From the NCBI GenBank assembly GCA_910579595.1, contig CAJTVM010000013.1, positions 1-38,778 of the forward strand: a DNA stretch of 38,778 nt, in the 5' to 3' direction. The first letter of the stretch is position 1. Each line of letters begins with the position of its first letter. The DNA is from an uncultured Oscillospiraceae bacterium. Lineage in GTDB: Bacteria > Bacillota > Clostridia > Oscillospirales > Oscillospiraceae. The translations under genes were made by a program, and so were the position numbers. This document shows, one piece after another, positions 1-6,580 of this stretch. The notes beneath the pieces are model-generated. The model searched no databases and was not told the DNA's origin. It saw nothing but the letters and a program-made list of their open reading frames with translations.

Positions 1-1
1 G

Positions 2-331
2 CCCTGTGCCGTGTTCCTCCGGGAACAGGCCGGAAAATTCGTGTGGGAAAGCCCTATTGCTGGACAGCCCGTGAATCCCAGCCATTTCCGGGACAAGTAC
101 CGCAACGCCCTGTTCAAAGTACCCGGTGTCCGTATGCTGACGCCCCATAGCTGCCGCCACACCTATGTGTCTCAGCTCCAGGCTTTAGGCGTGGACATGG
201 AGACCATTCAGAGCATGGTGGGCCACGCCGACATGGAAATGACCCAGCATTATTTACACGTCCAAGAGGAAGTGCGGCAGGCCGCCGCAGAAAAGTTTAG
301 AAAGACCTTCAAAATCTCACGCTCTCGCTGA
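2..331 (+). CDS. Tyrosine recombinase/integrase, C-terminal part (5' end outside window)
   Basis: The reading frame is open to the left edge, so only the last ~109 residues are visible. They hold the end of the phage/ICE tyrosine recombinase catalytic domain: the box II HxxR signature (HSCRHTYVSQL), the downstream histidine block (VGHADMEMT) and the nucleophilic tyrosine in TQHYLHV near the C-terminus. The protein cuts and rejoins DNA at attachment sites to integrate or excise a mobile element. It reads toward tRNA-Ala, whose 3' end lies ~255 bp away, the usual place for such an element to insert. I infer that the window's left edge is the integrase end of an ICE or prophage. The family assignment is secure; the identity of the element cannot be judged from this fragment. 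Confidence 0.9.
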   Translation, partial: PCAVFLREQAGKFVWESPIAGQPVNPSHFRDKYRNALFKVPGVRMLTPHSCRHTYVSQLQALGVDMETIQSMVGHADMEMTQHYLHVQEEVRQAAAEKFRKTFKISRSR

Positions 332-359
332 TGACATAGAGAACTTGCTGTGTTCCCGC

Positions 360-476
360 AAATTCTGGTACGTGCCAGAATTTCAAGCGGGCCAGTTTCA
401 ATAAATGACAGGCTGTGCCGTTGAAATCCATCCAGCGGCAAGCCGTCAAATCTTCATTCTGGTATCGTTCTGGTAC
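360..476. repeat. TTCTGGTAC repeats between integrase and tRNA (possible arm-type sites)
   Basis: The 9-mer TTCTGGTAC occurs at 363-371 and 468-476, with a one-base variant (TTCTGGTAT) at 457-465, exactly 11 bp before the last copy. The first copy lies in an inverted repeat, AAATTCTGG (360-368) and CCAGAATTT (375-383). Short direct and inverted repeats between an integrase gene and its attachment site are typical of arm-type integrase or excisionase binding sites. That role is inferred from position and spacing only. Confidence 0.35.
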
Positions 477-524
477 AAATGGCATTAGGATAAAAGATAA
501 ATCATTTAGGGTTGAACAAAAGGC

Positions 525-562
525 AAGAAAAAAGACCTCAAATCCTATGATTTGAAGTCTTT
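525..562 (-). terminator. Rho-independent terminator downstream of tRNA-Ala
   Basis: Arms 531-544 and 549-562 form a 14-bp stem with a 4-nt loop. The stem pairs fully on the minus strand with one G-U pair, and is followed there by a U-rich tract. It lies 25 bp after the tRNA 3' end, so it should end the tRNA transcript. Confidence 0.75.
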
Positions 563-587
563 TCCCTCACATGGTTCCCATGTTTCC

Positions 588-663
<76 letters not shown>

Positions 664-746
664 ATGGTCTTGAAACCCTTGATATTACTGGATTTCTGCG
701 TTATTCAGTTGTCATGTTCTGCGGGTGGTTTTACTGGTCGGTTGCC

Positions 747-770
747 CTCCCAGCTGAGCTATACCCCCAT
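747..770 (-). pseudogene. 5'-half tRNA-Ala fragment (copy 1)
   Basis: An exact 24-bp copy of the acceptor 5' strand and D-arm of tRNA-Ala, plus 2 flanking bases (same sequence as 642-665), with no anticodon or T-arm following. It sits in the leader of the tRNA-Ala transcript, downstream of a strong promoter. It cannot form a working tRNA. It looks like the remains of a tandem duplication or of repeated integration and excision at the tRNA. Confidence 0.7.
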
Positions 771-831
771 ATGAACTTTTTCCAGAACTTTTCTGGGCCG
801 TTACCTGTTAATCCCTCAATCAACGGTGCCT

Positions 832-860
832 ATTATAGAACATTTCCTGCAAGTTGTCAA
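832..860 (-). promoter_or_regulatory. Sigma-A promoter for tRNA-Ala transcript
   Basis: On the minus strand: consensus TTGACA (855-860), 17-bp spacer, consensus TATAAT (832-837). Both boxes match the consensus fully. Transcription would start near 825, run through the tRNA fragment at 747-770 and then the intact tRNA-Ala. Confidence 0.8.
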
Positions 861-916
861 CTGTTGATTTTCCAAACTTTCGGAACAAATTCGGGGCCGT
901 TTACTGGTGACATGTG

Positions 917-936
917 CTCCCAGCTAAGCTATACCC
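917..936 (-). pseudogene. 5'-half tRNA-Ala fragment (copy 2, diverged)
   Basis: Twenty bases match the tRNA-Ala 5' region with one substitution in the D-arm (GCTTAGC for GCTCAGC). As with copy 1, TTTACTGGT lies next to it on the plus strand (900-908 here, 730-738 beside copy 1), showing that both belong to a ~170-bp repeated unit. No tRNA 3' half follows. Confidence 0.6.
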
Positions 937-980
937 TGTGTGCTTTTTGTGTATATGCTGTGTCCCTCAGCGCAAGAAAG

Positions 981-1009
981 ATAATAACAGATATCACGCG
1001 GTTTGTCAA
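981..1009 (-). promoter_or_regulatory. Second sigma-A promoter upstream of the tRNA fragments
   Basis: On the minus strand: TTGACA (1004-1009), 17-bp spacer, TATTAT (981-986). It lies upstream of tRNA fragment copy 2, just as the 832-860 promoter lies upstream of copy 1, so promoter and tRNA start seem to have been duplicated together. Confidence 0.7.
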
Positions 1010-1051
1010 CACTTTTTTAATTTTATTTTTTGAAATTTATTTTTGGACAGG

Positions 1052-1080
1052 AAAACGGCCCGGACTGCCAGTCCGGACCG
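1052..1080 (-). terminator. Terminator of the LysR gene
   Basis: Arms 1056-1066 and 1070-1080 form an 11-bp GC-rich stem (one G-U pair on the minus strand) with a 3-nt loop. It is followed on the minus strand by TTTTCC. It lies 20 bp after the end of the LysR gene. Confidence 0.75.
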
Positions 1081-1099
1081 CCCTTTTGCGCTCTGTAAG

Positions 1100-1996
1100 T
1101 TACTTCCCATCGGTGGACAGCCCCCGCCTGACCACATCCTGTAAGAAGGGCAGGGAGGGATTCTGGCTGTCCCTGCGCCAGGCAAAGGCGTGGCAGGACA
1201 GGGGAACCCCCACCAGTGGGATGAAGCTCACCATATCCTCCTGGGAGAGGTACTCCAGGCTGTCCGTCAGTGTGCTTACCCCCACGCCGCAGGCCACCAG
1301 CATCAGCAGGCTGGGCACATAGTTGGCCTCCGCCACCACCTTGGGCGTGAAGCCGGCATCCGCCGCCATTTTCCACACCAGCCCATATCCGGGCAGGGAG
1401 GACGTGCGGGACATCACCACAAAATTTTCCTCCTTCAAATCCTCCATGCGCAGGCTGCGCATCTTGGCCAGGGGGGAGTGGGCCGGCACCACTGCGCACT
1501 GCCTGTCCCGCCGCAGGGTGATGGTTTCCAGCTCATCCGGCGGAAGGGCTTCCCCCATGTTGATGATGGCGTCCACATCCCCGGCCATAAGGGCGCGGAT
1601 CAGGTCGGAATGGCTGTACTCCTGAAAAACGACATGGATTTGGGGATATTCCTCGCCCATCCGCTGGTAAAGCCGCACCGCGCTGGCGTCAAAGGTATCC
1701 CGCAGGATTCCGATGATGACGCGGCCTCGGAGCCCCTTCTGAGCCAGCATGGCGGCGTCCAGGCTGGTGCGGTAGCTTTCCAGAATCCGGGGGCACTCCC
1801 GGGCAAAGGCCCGTCCCGCCGGGGTAAGGGACACGCTGCGGGAGCTGCGGTAAAAGAGCTGGATGCCCAGCTCCTGCTCCAGTGCGGAGATCATCCGGCT
1901 CAGGGCGGGCTGGGAGATGAACAGATCCTCGGCGGCCTGGGTAAAGCTCAGCCTCTGGGTGAGCACAACAAAGCTCTCTAACTGGTTCAGCGTCAT
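1100..1996 (-). CDS. LysR-family transcriptional regulator
   Basis: A 298-residue protein of normal LysR length. Residues 1-60 form the winged helix-turn-helix (MTLNQLESFVVL, then SFTQAAEDLFISQPALSRMI), and ~90-290 form the periplasmic-binding-like effector domain (GRVIIGILRD onward). A good Shine-Dalgarno (AGGAAAGGA) precedes the ATG, and a GTGACA-N17-TATAAT promoter lies at 2030-2058. It is divergent from the EthD-like/MFS/LVIVD operon across a 483-bp intergenic region, the classic LysR arrangement, so it most likely activates that operon in response to the operon's substrate. The effector cannot be told from sequence. The family call is certain; the target assignment is inferred from position. 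Confidence 0.93.
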   Translation of the reverse strand: MTLNQLESFVVLTQRLSFTQAAEDLFISQPALSRMISALEQELGIQLFYRSSRSVSLTPAGRAFARECPRILESYRTSLDAAMLAQKGLRGRVIIGILRDTFDASAVRLYQRMGEEYPQIHVVFQEYSHSDLIRALMAGDVDAIINMGEALPPDELETITLRRDRQCAVVPAHSPLAKMRSLRMEDLKEENFVVMSRTSSLPGYGLVWKMAADAGFTPKVVAEANYVPSLLMLVACGVGVSTLTDSLEYLSQEDMVSFIPLVGVPLSCHAFAWRRDSQNPSLPFLQDVVRRGLSTDGK

Positions 1997-2029
1997 TCTG
2001 CCAAATCCTTTCCTGTGGATTTAAGCCGC

Positions 2030-2058
2030 ATTATAACAGAAAATTCGTCATTTGTCAC
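2030..2058 (-). promoter_or_regulatory. Promoter of the LysR gene
   Basis: Minus strand GTGACA (2053-2058), 17-bp spacer, TATAAT (2030-2035), 34 bp upstream of the LysR start codon. Confidence 0.65.
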
Positions 2059-2243
2059 AGCCTTTAATCTATTTTTTGCATAGCTGATATGTGAAAAGGT
2101 GGTCAAAAACGTCAGAATTAACATATAATGCGCCGCGCTTTTGGCTATATTCAATAATTGCCGGTATTTCACGGGGTTCGAAACAGAGCAGGATGTTGTT
2201 TTTTGAGGCATCTAAACCGATTTCGCATACCTGCCATTCACTT

Positions 2244-2279
2244 TTGACATTTCACACATAGATGAAAAACATTTAATAT
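2244..2279 (+). promoter_or_regulatory. Candidate LysR-controlled promoter of the EthD/MFS/LVIVD operon
   Basis: The 1997-2479 gap holds no gene. TTGACA (2244-2249) is followed at too great a distance (22 bp) by AT-rich TTTAATATA (2272-2280). Overlapping this spacer is an interrupted palindrome, TTTCA (2250-2254) and TGAAA (2263-2267), which contains a T-N11-A type match as bound by LysR proteins. A suboptimal promoter overlapped by an LTTR-like box fits activator control. Identification is tentative; a second TTGACA at 2322-2327 has no good -10. Confidence 0.35.
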
Positions 2280-2479
2280 ATATTTTGTGTAAAGCTGACC
2301 AACCATGTGGTGCGATAGCTGTTGACACGGAGGAGTTTCCGTTTTTGTAAGTACCGGTCCTATCCACCGGCACTCTTTAAGAATGATGCATTCGCCCCCG
2401 AGTAAAACGGTGTCCCGCATCCAGAATTCCAGGACGGAGTGTTGATTAGTGAATTAATTATTTTAGGAGGGATATGACA

Positions 2480-3337
2480 ATGGCTTTTGAGTACCGCCCC
2501 ATGCGCAGCGTCATTTATGTGGACTGCGTCCGCGAGGAGTACCGCCACCGTCTCCAGCACTGGCTGTACAACGTCCATGTGCCTGACAGCATCGGCAAGT
2601 TTACCCCGTACTGCAACAAGTACGCCTTCTACAACGCCCTGCCCACCCCGCCCGAGGGGGAGCGCTTCGGCACCCGCCGGATGCAGATGACCGAGCACTA
2701 CTGGATGGTCAACGAGATGGCCCCGGAGATGCACGTCAACGCCTTTGCCGAGCGGATGCCGGTGGAGGTTCTGCGCTGGCAGGGCATGATCCCCGATGAT
2801 GGGACGGATCTGTCCCACGCCGAGAACATGGACGGCGACGCCCACCGTTCTTCCGGCGGCGACAACGGGATGCCCCCCTTCGTGTTCGCCCATGTTCCCA
2901 TGAACTGGCAGGAGGACTACAAGGGCGCGGGCCGCACCATCGATGACGGCCCAAACTACCGTTGGCAGTTCGTGCTGCGCTGGCCCTGCGAAAAGACCGG
3001 CGAAAAGTGGTTTGAGGAGGTCTTTGTGCCCTACTTCCAGAACCGCCCCGAGGTTAACCGTTTCGTGTCCAGCAAGATCTACCATGACGTAGTCGGCTGC
3101 CAGTTCCACCGCCTGGTGGAGATGTGGTTCGACGGTCCCGAGGAGTGGTACGCTGCCGCTGTGGAGGGGACGAAGAACATGGCCCAGCCCGACTGGGCGA
3201 AGGAAGATCCCAAGGAGGCCCCCCAGGCCCAGTTCCCCTTCCTCAAGCCCAATTACAATATCGTTGGTATGTTCCTGTCCGACATGGCCTCCAGCGATAA
3301 CCTGACCCAGTACCGCGGCTACATCACCATGCGGTAA
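2480..3337 (+). CDS. EthD-like (dimeric alpha/beta-barrel) protein of unknown function
   Basis: A 285-residue soluble protein without signal peptide or membrane segments. I see two weakly similar halves with the pattern of EthD/ABM ferredoxin-like folds: residues ~7-50 (SVIYVDCVREEYRHRLQHWL, then NVHVPDS) and ~170-230 (FVPYFQNRPEVNRF, then FHRLVEMWFDGPEEWY). EthD-like proteins act on, or hand over, small organic compounds in several catabolic operons; the reaction here is unknown. The ATG at 2480 is preferred over the in-frame ATG at 2474, because the AGGAGGG at 2465-2471 is 8 nt from 2480 but only 2 nt from 2474. It is the first gene of the operon with the MFS transporter and LVIVD protein, divergent from LysR. 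The fold call is moderate; no function is claimed. Confidence 0.6.
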   Translation: MAFEYRPMRSVIYVDCVREEYRHRLQHWLYNVHVPDSIGKFTPYCNKYAFYNALPTPPEGERFGTRRMQMTEHYWMVNEMAPEMHVNAFAERMPVEVLRWQGMIPDDGTDLSHAENMDGDAHRSSGGDNGMPPFVFAHVPMNWQEDYKGAGRTIDDGPNYRWQFVLRWPCEKTGEKWFEEVFVPYFQNRPEVNRFVSSKIYHDVVGCQFHRLVEMWFDGPEEWYAAAVEGTKNMAQPDWAKEDPKEAPQAQFPFLKPNYNIVGMFLSDMASSDNLTQYRGYITMR

Positions 3338-3457
3338 GCTCTGCCCCCCATTCCGCGCAACGGGCCTGATGCGGAGTGACCTGTCGTTACATATCCGCCC
3401 CGCGCAAAGGGCGCGGTTTGTAAGCTGTGCGAAATTGAAAGAGGAGAGATAATTCAA

Positions 3458-4835
3458 ATGCAAAACAAAGTAAAAGGTTTTGGCTTTCGCGGCTGGATGC
3501 TGATGATCTACCAGTTCATGGCTTACTTGGCCAATGGTCTGCTTCACCAACTGGCCCATGAACGCTTTGGGTAGTTACTACGATCCCGTACAGGGCGCGC
3601 AGGGCGTGTCCATGATCTACACCATCGCGGCCGTCATTGGCGTGGTGGTTCAGATCATCGTGTCCCCCTTCATCGGCAAGATCAAGAATATGCACGCCCT
3701 GAGCATCGTGATGGGTGTGATTTCCATGGCGGCCTCCCTGGGCGTGATGCTGACCCCGCCGGGCGGCCTTTGGAAGGTGTTCTACTTCATCACCTGCCTG
3801 GTGCTCATCGTCTGGTGTACCTTCGTGGTGGGCGTGCTCATCGGCCAGTGGTTCCCCCGCCGGAAAGGCACCGTCATGGGCCTGGTCACCATCGCGTTCC
3901 CCGTCGGCAACGCCCTGATGGGTCCGTTCCTGGGTCAGGCGATGGGCATGACCATGGAGGGCGCGCCCGCGGAGGCCATTGCCCCCGTGGTGCGCGGCAG
4001 CTATATGCCCTTCTTCATCATCATCTGCATCGGCCTGATCATCGGCGCGGTGCTGGTGCGGGACTATCCCGAGCAGGTGGGCGCTTACCGTGACAACGAC
4101 CAGTCCATGACCCCGGAGAAGGCCAAGGCCATAATGGAGTTCGAGATTGAGAACAAGAGAACCTCTGTCTGGGGCCTGGTCAACACCCTCAAGTCCCCTG
4201 ATTTCTGGTGCATCACCATCCCCGCCGGTTTCCTGCTGATGGGTGCCGTGGGTATGATGACCCAGACAGCCGGAATTTTTGGCGCGGCGGGAATCGCCCC
4301 GGGAAGCGACGAGTTCAATATGGTCATGATGGTCAACGCCGTCTTCGCCATTGCCGGCAGCTATCTGCTGGGCATCCTGGACACCAAGATCGGCACCCGC
4401 AAGTCCATGATTATCGCCATGGCCCTGATGGTCGTGGCGGGCATCTTGGGGGCCATCGGCGGCAAGGTTCCCACTGTGGCGGCCATGTGGATCCTGGGCA
4501 TCTTCATGGGCGCCTCCTCCAACTACACCGTGTCCGCCTCGGTGCAGTACTGGCGCATTGAGGACTTCCCCACCGTGTTTGGTAAAGTGAACCCCATTGC
4601 CAACCTGATGAACAACGCCGCCCCGCTGGTAATCGCCAGCCTGATGTTCATGAACGCGGCGAACAACGGCGGGAACGCCGACCCCAGCCCGGCGTTCATC
4701 TTCCTGCTTGTCGCCGGTGTGGTCAGCATCATCCTGTTGATGCTGTTCAAGCCCACCCGCGTCAAGACCTATGACGACCAGTACCGCAAGGCCGCCGGCA
4801 AGCCCCTGGACGACGCTCTGGTGGGCCGCAAGTAA
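3458..4835 (+). CDS. MFS transporter, oxalate/formate-antiporter-like (frameshift in first helix)
   Basis: Twelve-helix MFS protein of the OFA type, with the loop motif RRKGTVMGL and helices up to LLMLFKPTRVK. The natural start is the ATG at 3458 behind GAGGAGA, giving MQNKVKGFGFRGWMLMIYQ as the start of helix 1. That frame stops at TAG 3572-3574. The rest (from 3534, MVCFTNWPMNALG, 433 residues) is in another frame. Removing one A from CCAATGG (3531-3537) joins both parts into one continuous ~458-residue protein. So this is a +1 frameshift: sequencing error, inactivating mutation, or re-initiation at ATG 3534, which would lack most of helix 1. Expected role: uptake or exchange of the small organic acid handled by the operon. 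A short GC hairpin (3400-3416) lies between it and the EthD-like gene. Confidence 0.8.
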
Positions 4836-4857
4836 TCTGCAAATTTAGTTTGAAACC

Positions 4858-4891
4858 GGGGAGGGGGACGGCTTTGGCTGTGCCCCTCCCC
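4858..4891 (+). other. Intra-operon hairpin between MFS and LVIVD genes
   Basis: GGGGAGGGG (from 4858) pairs with CCCCTCCCC (4883-4891) around a 16-nt loop. No U-tract follows (AATTTC), so it is more likely a processing or mRNA-stability element than a terminator. It sits 27 bp before the LVIVD start codon. Confidence 0.5.
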
Positions 4892-4918
4892 AATTTCAAG
4901 CAGAAAGGATGATTAAAT

Positions 4919-6286
4919 ATGTCCGTACCCTTTTACGCCAAAAGCGAGACCAACCAGGGCTATATCAAGAACCTGGAGGTAGTTGGCTTCTCCGACCTGA
5001 ACGGCATCAACGCTTTTCAAATGGCCCTGTACAAGACGGAGGACAAGTACTATATGTACTGCGGCTCCTTCAAGGGGGCCGGAGTGAACATCGTGGACGT
5101 CACCGACCCCACCAAGCCCGAGGTGGTGGGCATCGTCTACGTCAGCGACCCCAATGTCTATTTTGCCCAGTCCACCCCCAAGGTCCAGGTGGCCGACGAC
5201 AAACTCATCGTGGCCCTGGGGGGCGGCGTGCCCTTCCTTCACGGCATCAAGCCCGGCGACCCCGCGGACGACGGCCTTCAGATTTATGATCTGAAGAAGG
5301 ATCCCCTCCATCCTGAGCTGCTGTCCCACTGGCACACCGGCCTGCCCAACGGCATGGGCGTCCACCGCTTCGCCTACAACGGCGGCAGGTACGTCTATAT
5401 GCCCGCCGAGTGCCCGGGCTTTGTGGGCTTCATCGTCCGCATCCTGGACATCGCCGACCCCCGCAACCCGGTGGAGGCTGGCCGCTGGTGGCTGCCCAAG
5501 CAGTTCAAGGACGGCATGGTGGAGGGCACCTATGCTGTAGGCCATGACGCGGAGAAGTTCTGGGGTATGTGCCACGCCTGCACCCTCGTCCCAGACCGGC
5601 CCAACGAGCTGTATATGGGTTACTTCGGCGGCGGCGGCATCATCCTGGACATCTCCGACCCCACCCGGCCCAAGCTGATCTCCCAGCTGATGGTGCAGCC
5701 CCCCTTCGCCGGCAAGTTCGACGGCGCCCAGTGCCACACCTATATGCGCCTCACCGGGCGGAACTTCGCCGTCCTCACCAACGAGGGTGAGCGCTTCCCA
5801 TTCTTCACCAAGGACAAGATCCTCAACGGCGTGCACAAGGGCGCGCAGCCCATGAACAACCTGCATATGATCGACGTGTCCGACCCCGCCGATCCCACCC
5901 TGGTGGCGGAATTCCCCTACCCCGAGGTGCCCGAGGGCTTCCCCTACCCCAACTTTAATGACTGCGGCATCGGGGCGCCCGGCCCCTTCGGCCCCCACAA
6001 CATCCACGAGCCCATGGGCAAGCCCTGGCTCCAGGACAACCCCAACCTGGTTTATAACTGCTACTTCCACGCGGGCCTGCGGGTGTTTGACGTGTCCGAT
6101 CCCTACTACATCAAAGAGATGGCCTACTTCATCCCCCCCAACCCGGAGAAGCTGCTCTTTGACGTGCCCGTGCCCGGCCCCATGATCGCCACCACCGAGG
6201 ACTGTGTGGTGGATGATCGCGGCTACATCTACATCGACACCTGGCACGATGGGATGTATATCCTGCGCTTGCTGGACAAGAACTGA
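4919..6286 (+). CDS. LVIVD-repeat beta-propeller protein
   Basis: 455 residues with at least six LVIVD-type blades, each showing a D-x-SDP or DP-x-P turn: VNIVDVTDPTKP, LQIYDLKKDPLHP, VRILDIADPRNP, IILDISDPTRP, LHMIDVSDPADP and LRVFDVSDPYY. This repeat builds a beta-propeller. There is no signal peptide, so it should be cytoplasmic, unlike many LVIVD proteins that are exported. Conserved Cys/His clusters (for example MCHACTLVP) could bind metal or substrate, but this is not shown. Third gene of the cassette and closed by a strong terminator; Shine-Dalgarno AAAGGA. Propellers of this kind occur in aromatic and steroid catabolic clusters, which suggests an enzymatic or binding role in the same pathway. 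Family confident, function unknown. Confidence 0.85.
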   Translation: MSVPFYAKSETNQGYIKNLEVVGFSDLNGINAFQMALYKTEDKYYMYCGSFKGAGVNIVDVTDPTKPEVVGIVYVSDPNVYFAQSTPKVQVADDKLIVALGGGVPFLHGIKPGDPADDGLQIYDLKKDPLHPELLSHWHTGLPNGMGVHRFAYNGGRYVYMPAECPGFVGFIVRILDIADPRNPVEAGRWWLPKQFKDGMVEGTYAVGHDAEKFWGMCHACTLVPDRPNELYMGYFGGGGIILDISDPTRPKLISQLMVQPPFAGKFDGAQCHTYMRLTGRNFAVLTNEGERFPFFTKDKILNGVHKGAQPMNNLHMIDVSDPADPTLVAEFPYPEVPEGFPYPNFNDCGIGAPGPFGPHNIHEPMGKPWLQDNPNLVYNCYFHAGLRVFDVSDPYYIKEMAYFIPPNPEKLLFDVPVPGPMIATTEDCVVDDRGYIYIDTWHDGMYILRLLDKN

Positions 6287-6297
6287 GCAAATTGACA

Positions 6298-6333
6298 AAC
6301 CCCCGGTCTGCCGGTTGAGCAGGCCGGGGGTTT
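6298..6333 (+). terminator. Terminator of the EthD-MFS-LVIVD operon
   Basis: CCCCCGGTCTGC (6300-6311) pairs with GCAGGCCGGGGG (6319-6330), loop of 7 nt, flanked by AAA and TTT. Located 12 bp after the LVIVD stop codon. Confidence 0.85.
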
Positions 6334-6363
6334 ATGCCGGATACGATTTATGGAAAATGCGGA

Positions 6364-6392
6364 TTGACATTCGGTCGAAAATAGGATATATA
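6364..6392 (+). promoter_or_regulatory. Promoter upstream of the Na/Pi symporter leader
   Basis: TTGACA (6364-6369), 17-bp spacer, TATATA (6387-6392). It lies 190 bp upstream of the symporter gene, leaving a long leader that contains a terminator-like hairpin. Confidence 0.7.
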
Positions 6393-6398
6393 TGAGAT

Positions 6399-6522
6399 AG
6401 AATCATAATGGGTGAGTTCGCGCGAACCCTGTTTTTTCACAGCGCAAATCTGTTTAATATGACCCAGCCGGTGATAAAATGGCGAGGCATTGCTGTTAAA
6501 ACCGCAGCATTGCCTCTTTTTT
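6399..6522 (+). ncRNA. Candidate leader RNA / small RNA ending in an intrinsic terminator
   Basis: Transcription from the 6364-6392 promoter would start near 6399 and meet a terminator at 6484-6522, before the symporter gene at 6581. The ~120-nt product includes a perfect 12-bp palindrome GTTCGCGCGAAC (6415-6426) able to form a small hairpin. This layout fits either a cis-acting attenuator or riboswitch for the symporter, or a stand-alone sRNA. I could not match it to a known riboswitch class. Confidence 0.35.
6484..6522 (+). terminator. Terminator in the Na/Pi symporter leader
   Basis: GAGGCATTGCTG (6484-6495) pairs with CAGCATTGCCTC (6505-6516) with one mismatch, followed by six Ts. It stands between promoter and gene, so some read-through or regulated antitermination is needed for the symporter to be expressed from the 6364 promoter. 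Confidence 0.75.
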
Positions 6523-6580
6523 ACATATATATGCTACGCTGTTTCCTGTCCGATCACACCATCAGAAAAGAGGAGATCAG

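Noticed and set aside
714..1322. A 202-codon plus-strand frame across the tRNA fragments and the LysR end
   Set aside because: Overlaps promoters, tRNA remnants and the terminator, with no ribosome site and no protein-like segment.
1993..2211. Small minus-strand frame upstream of the LysR gene
   Set aside because: It overlaps the LysR promoter and Shine-Dalgarno; no conserved pattern.
2322..2350. Second possible promoter (TTGACA at 2322) before the EthD-like gene
   Set aside because: At 17 bp the -10 would be TTGTAA, a poor match; a 5-bp stem with T-run overlaps it but is too weak to call a terminator.
4913..6298. A ~460-codon minus-strand frame opposite the LVIVD gene
   Set aside because: Shadow of the real gene; no start signal or family.
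6399..6522. Assignment of the symporter leader to a known riboswitch class
   Set aside because: I compared it by eye with core motifs of fluoride, TPP, SAM, glycine, preQ1, cobalamin and c-di-GMP types and saw no convincing match; left as an unclassified leader.
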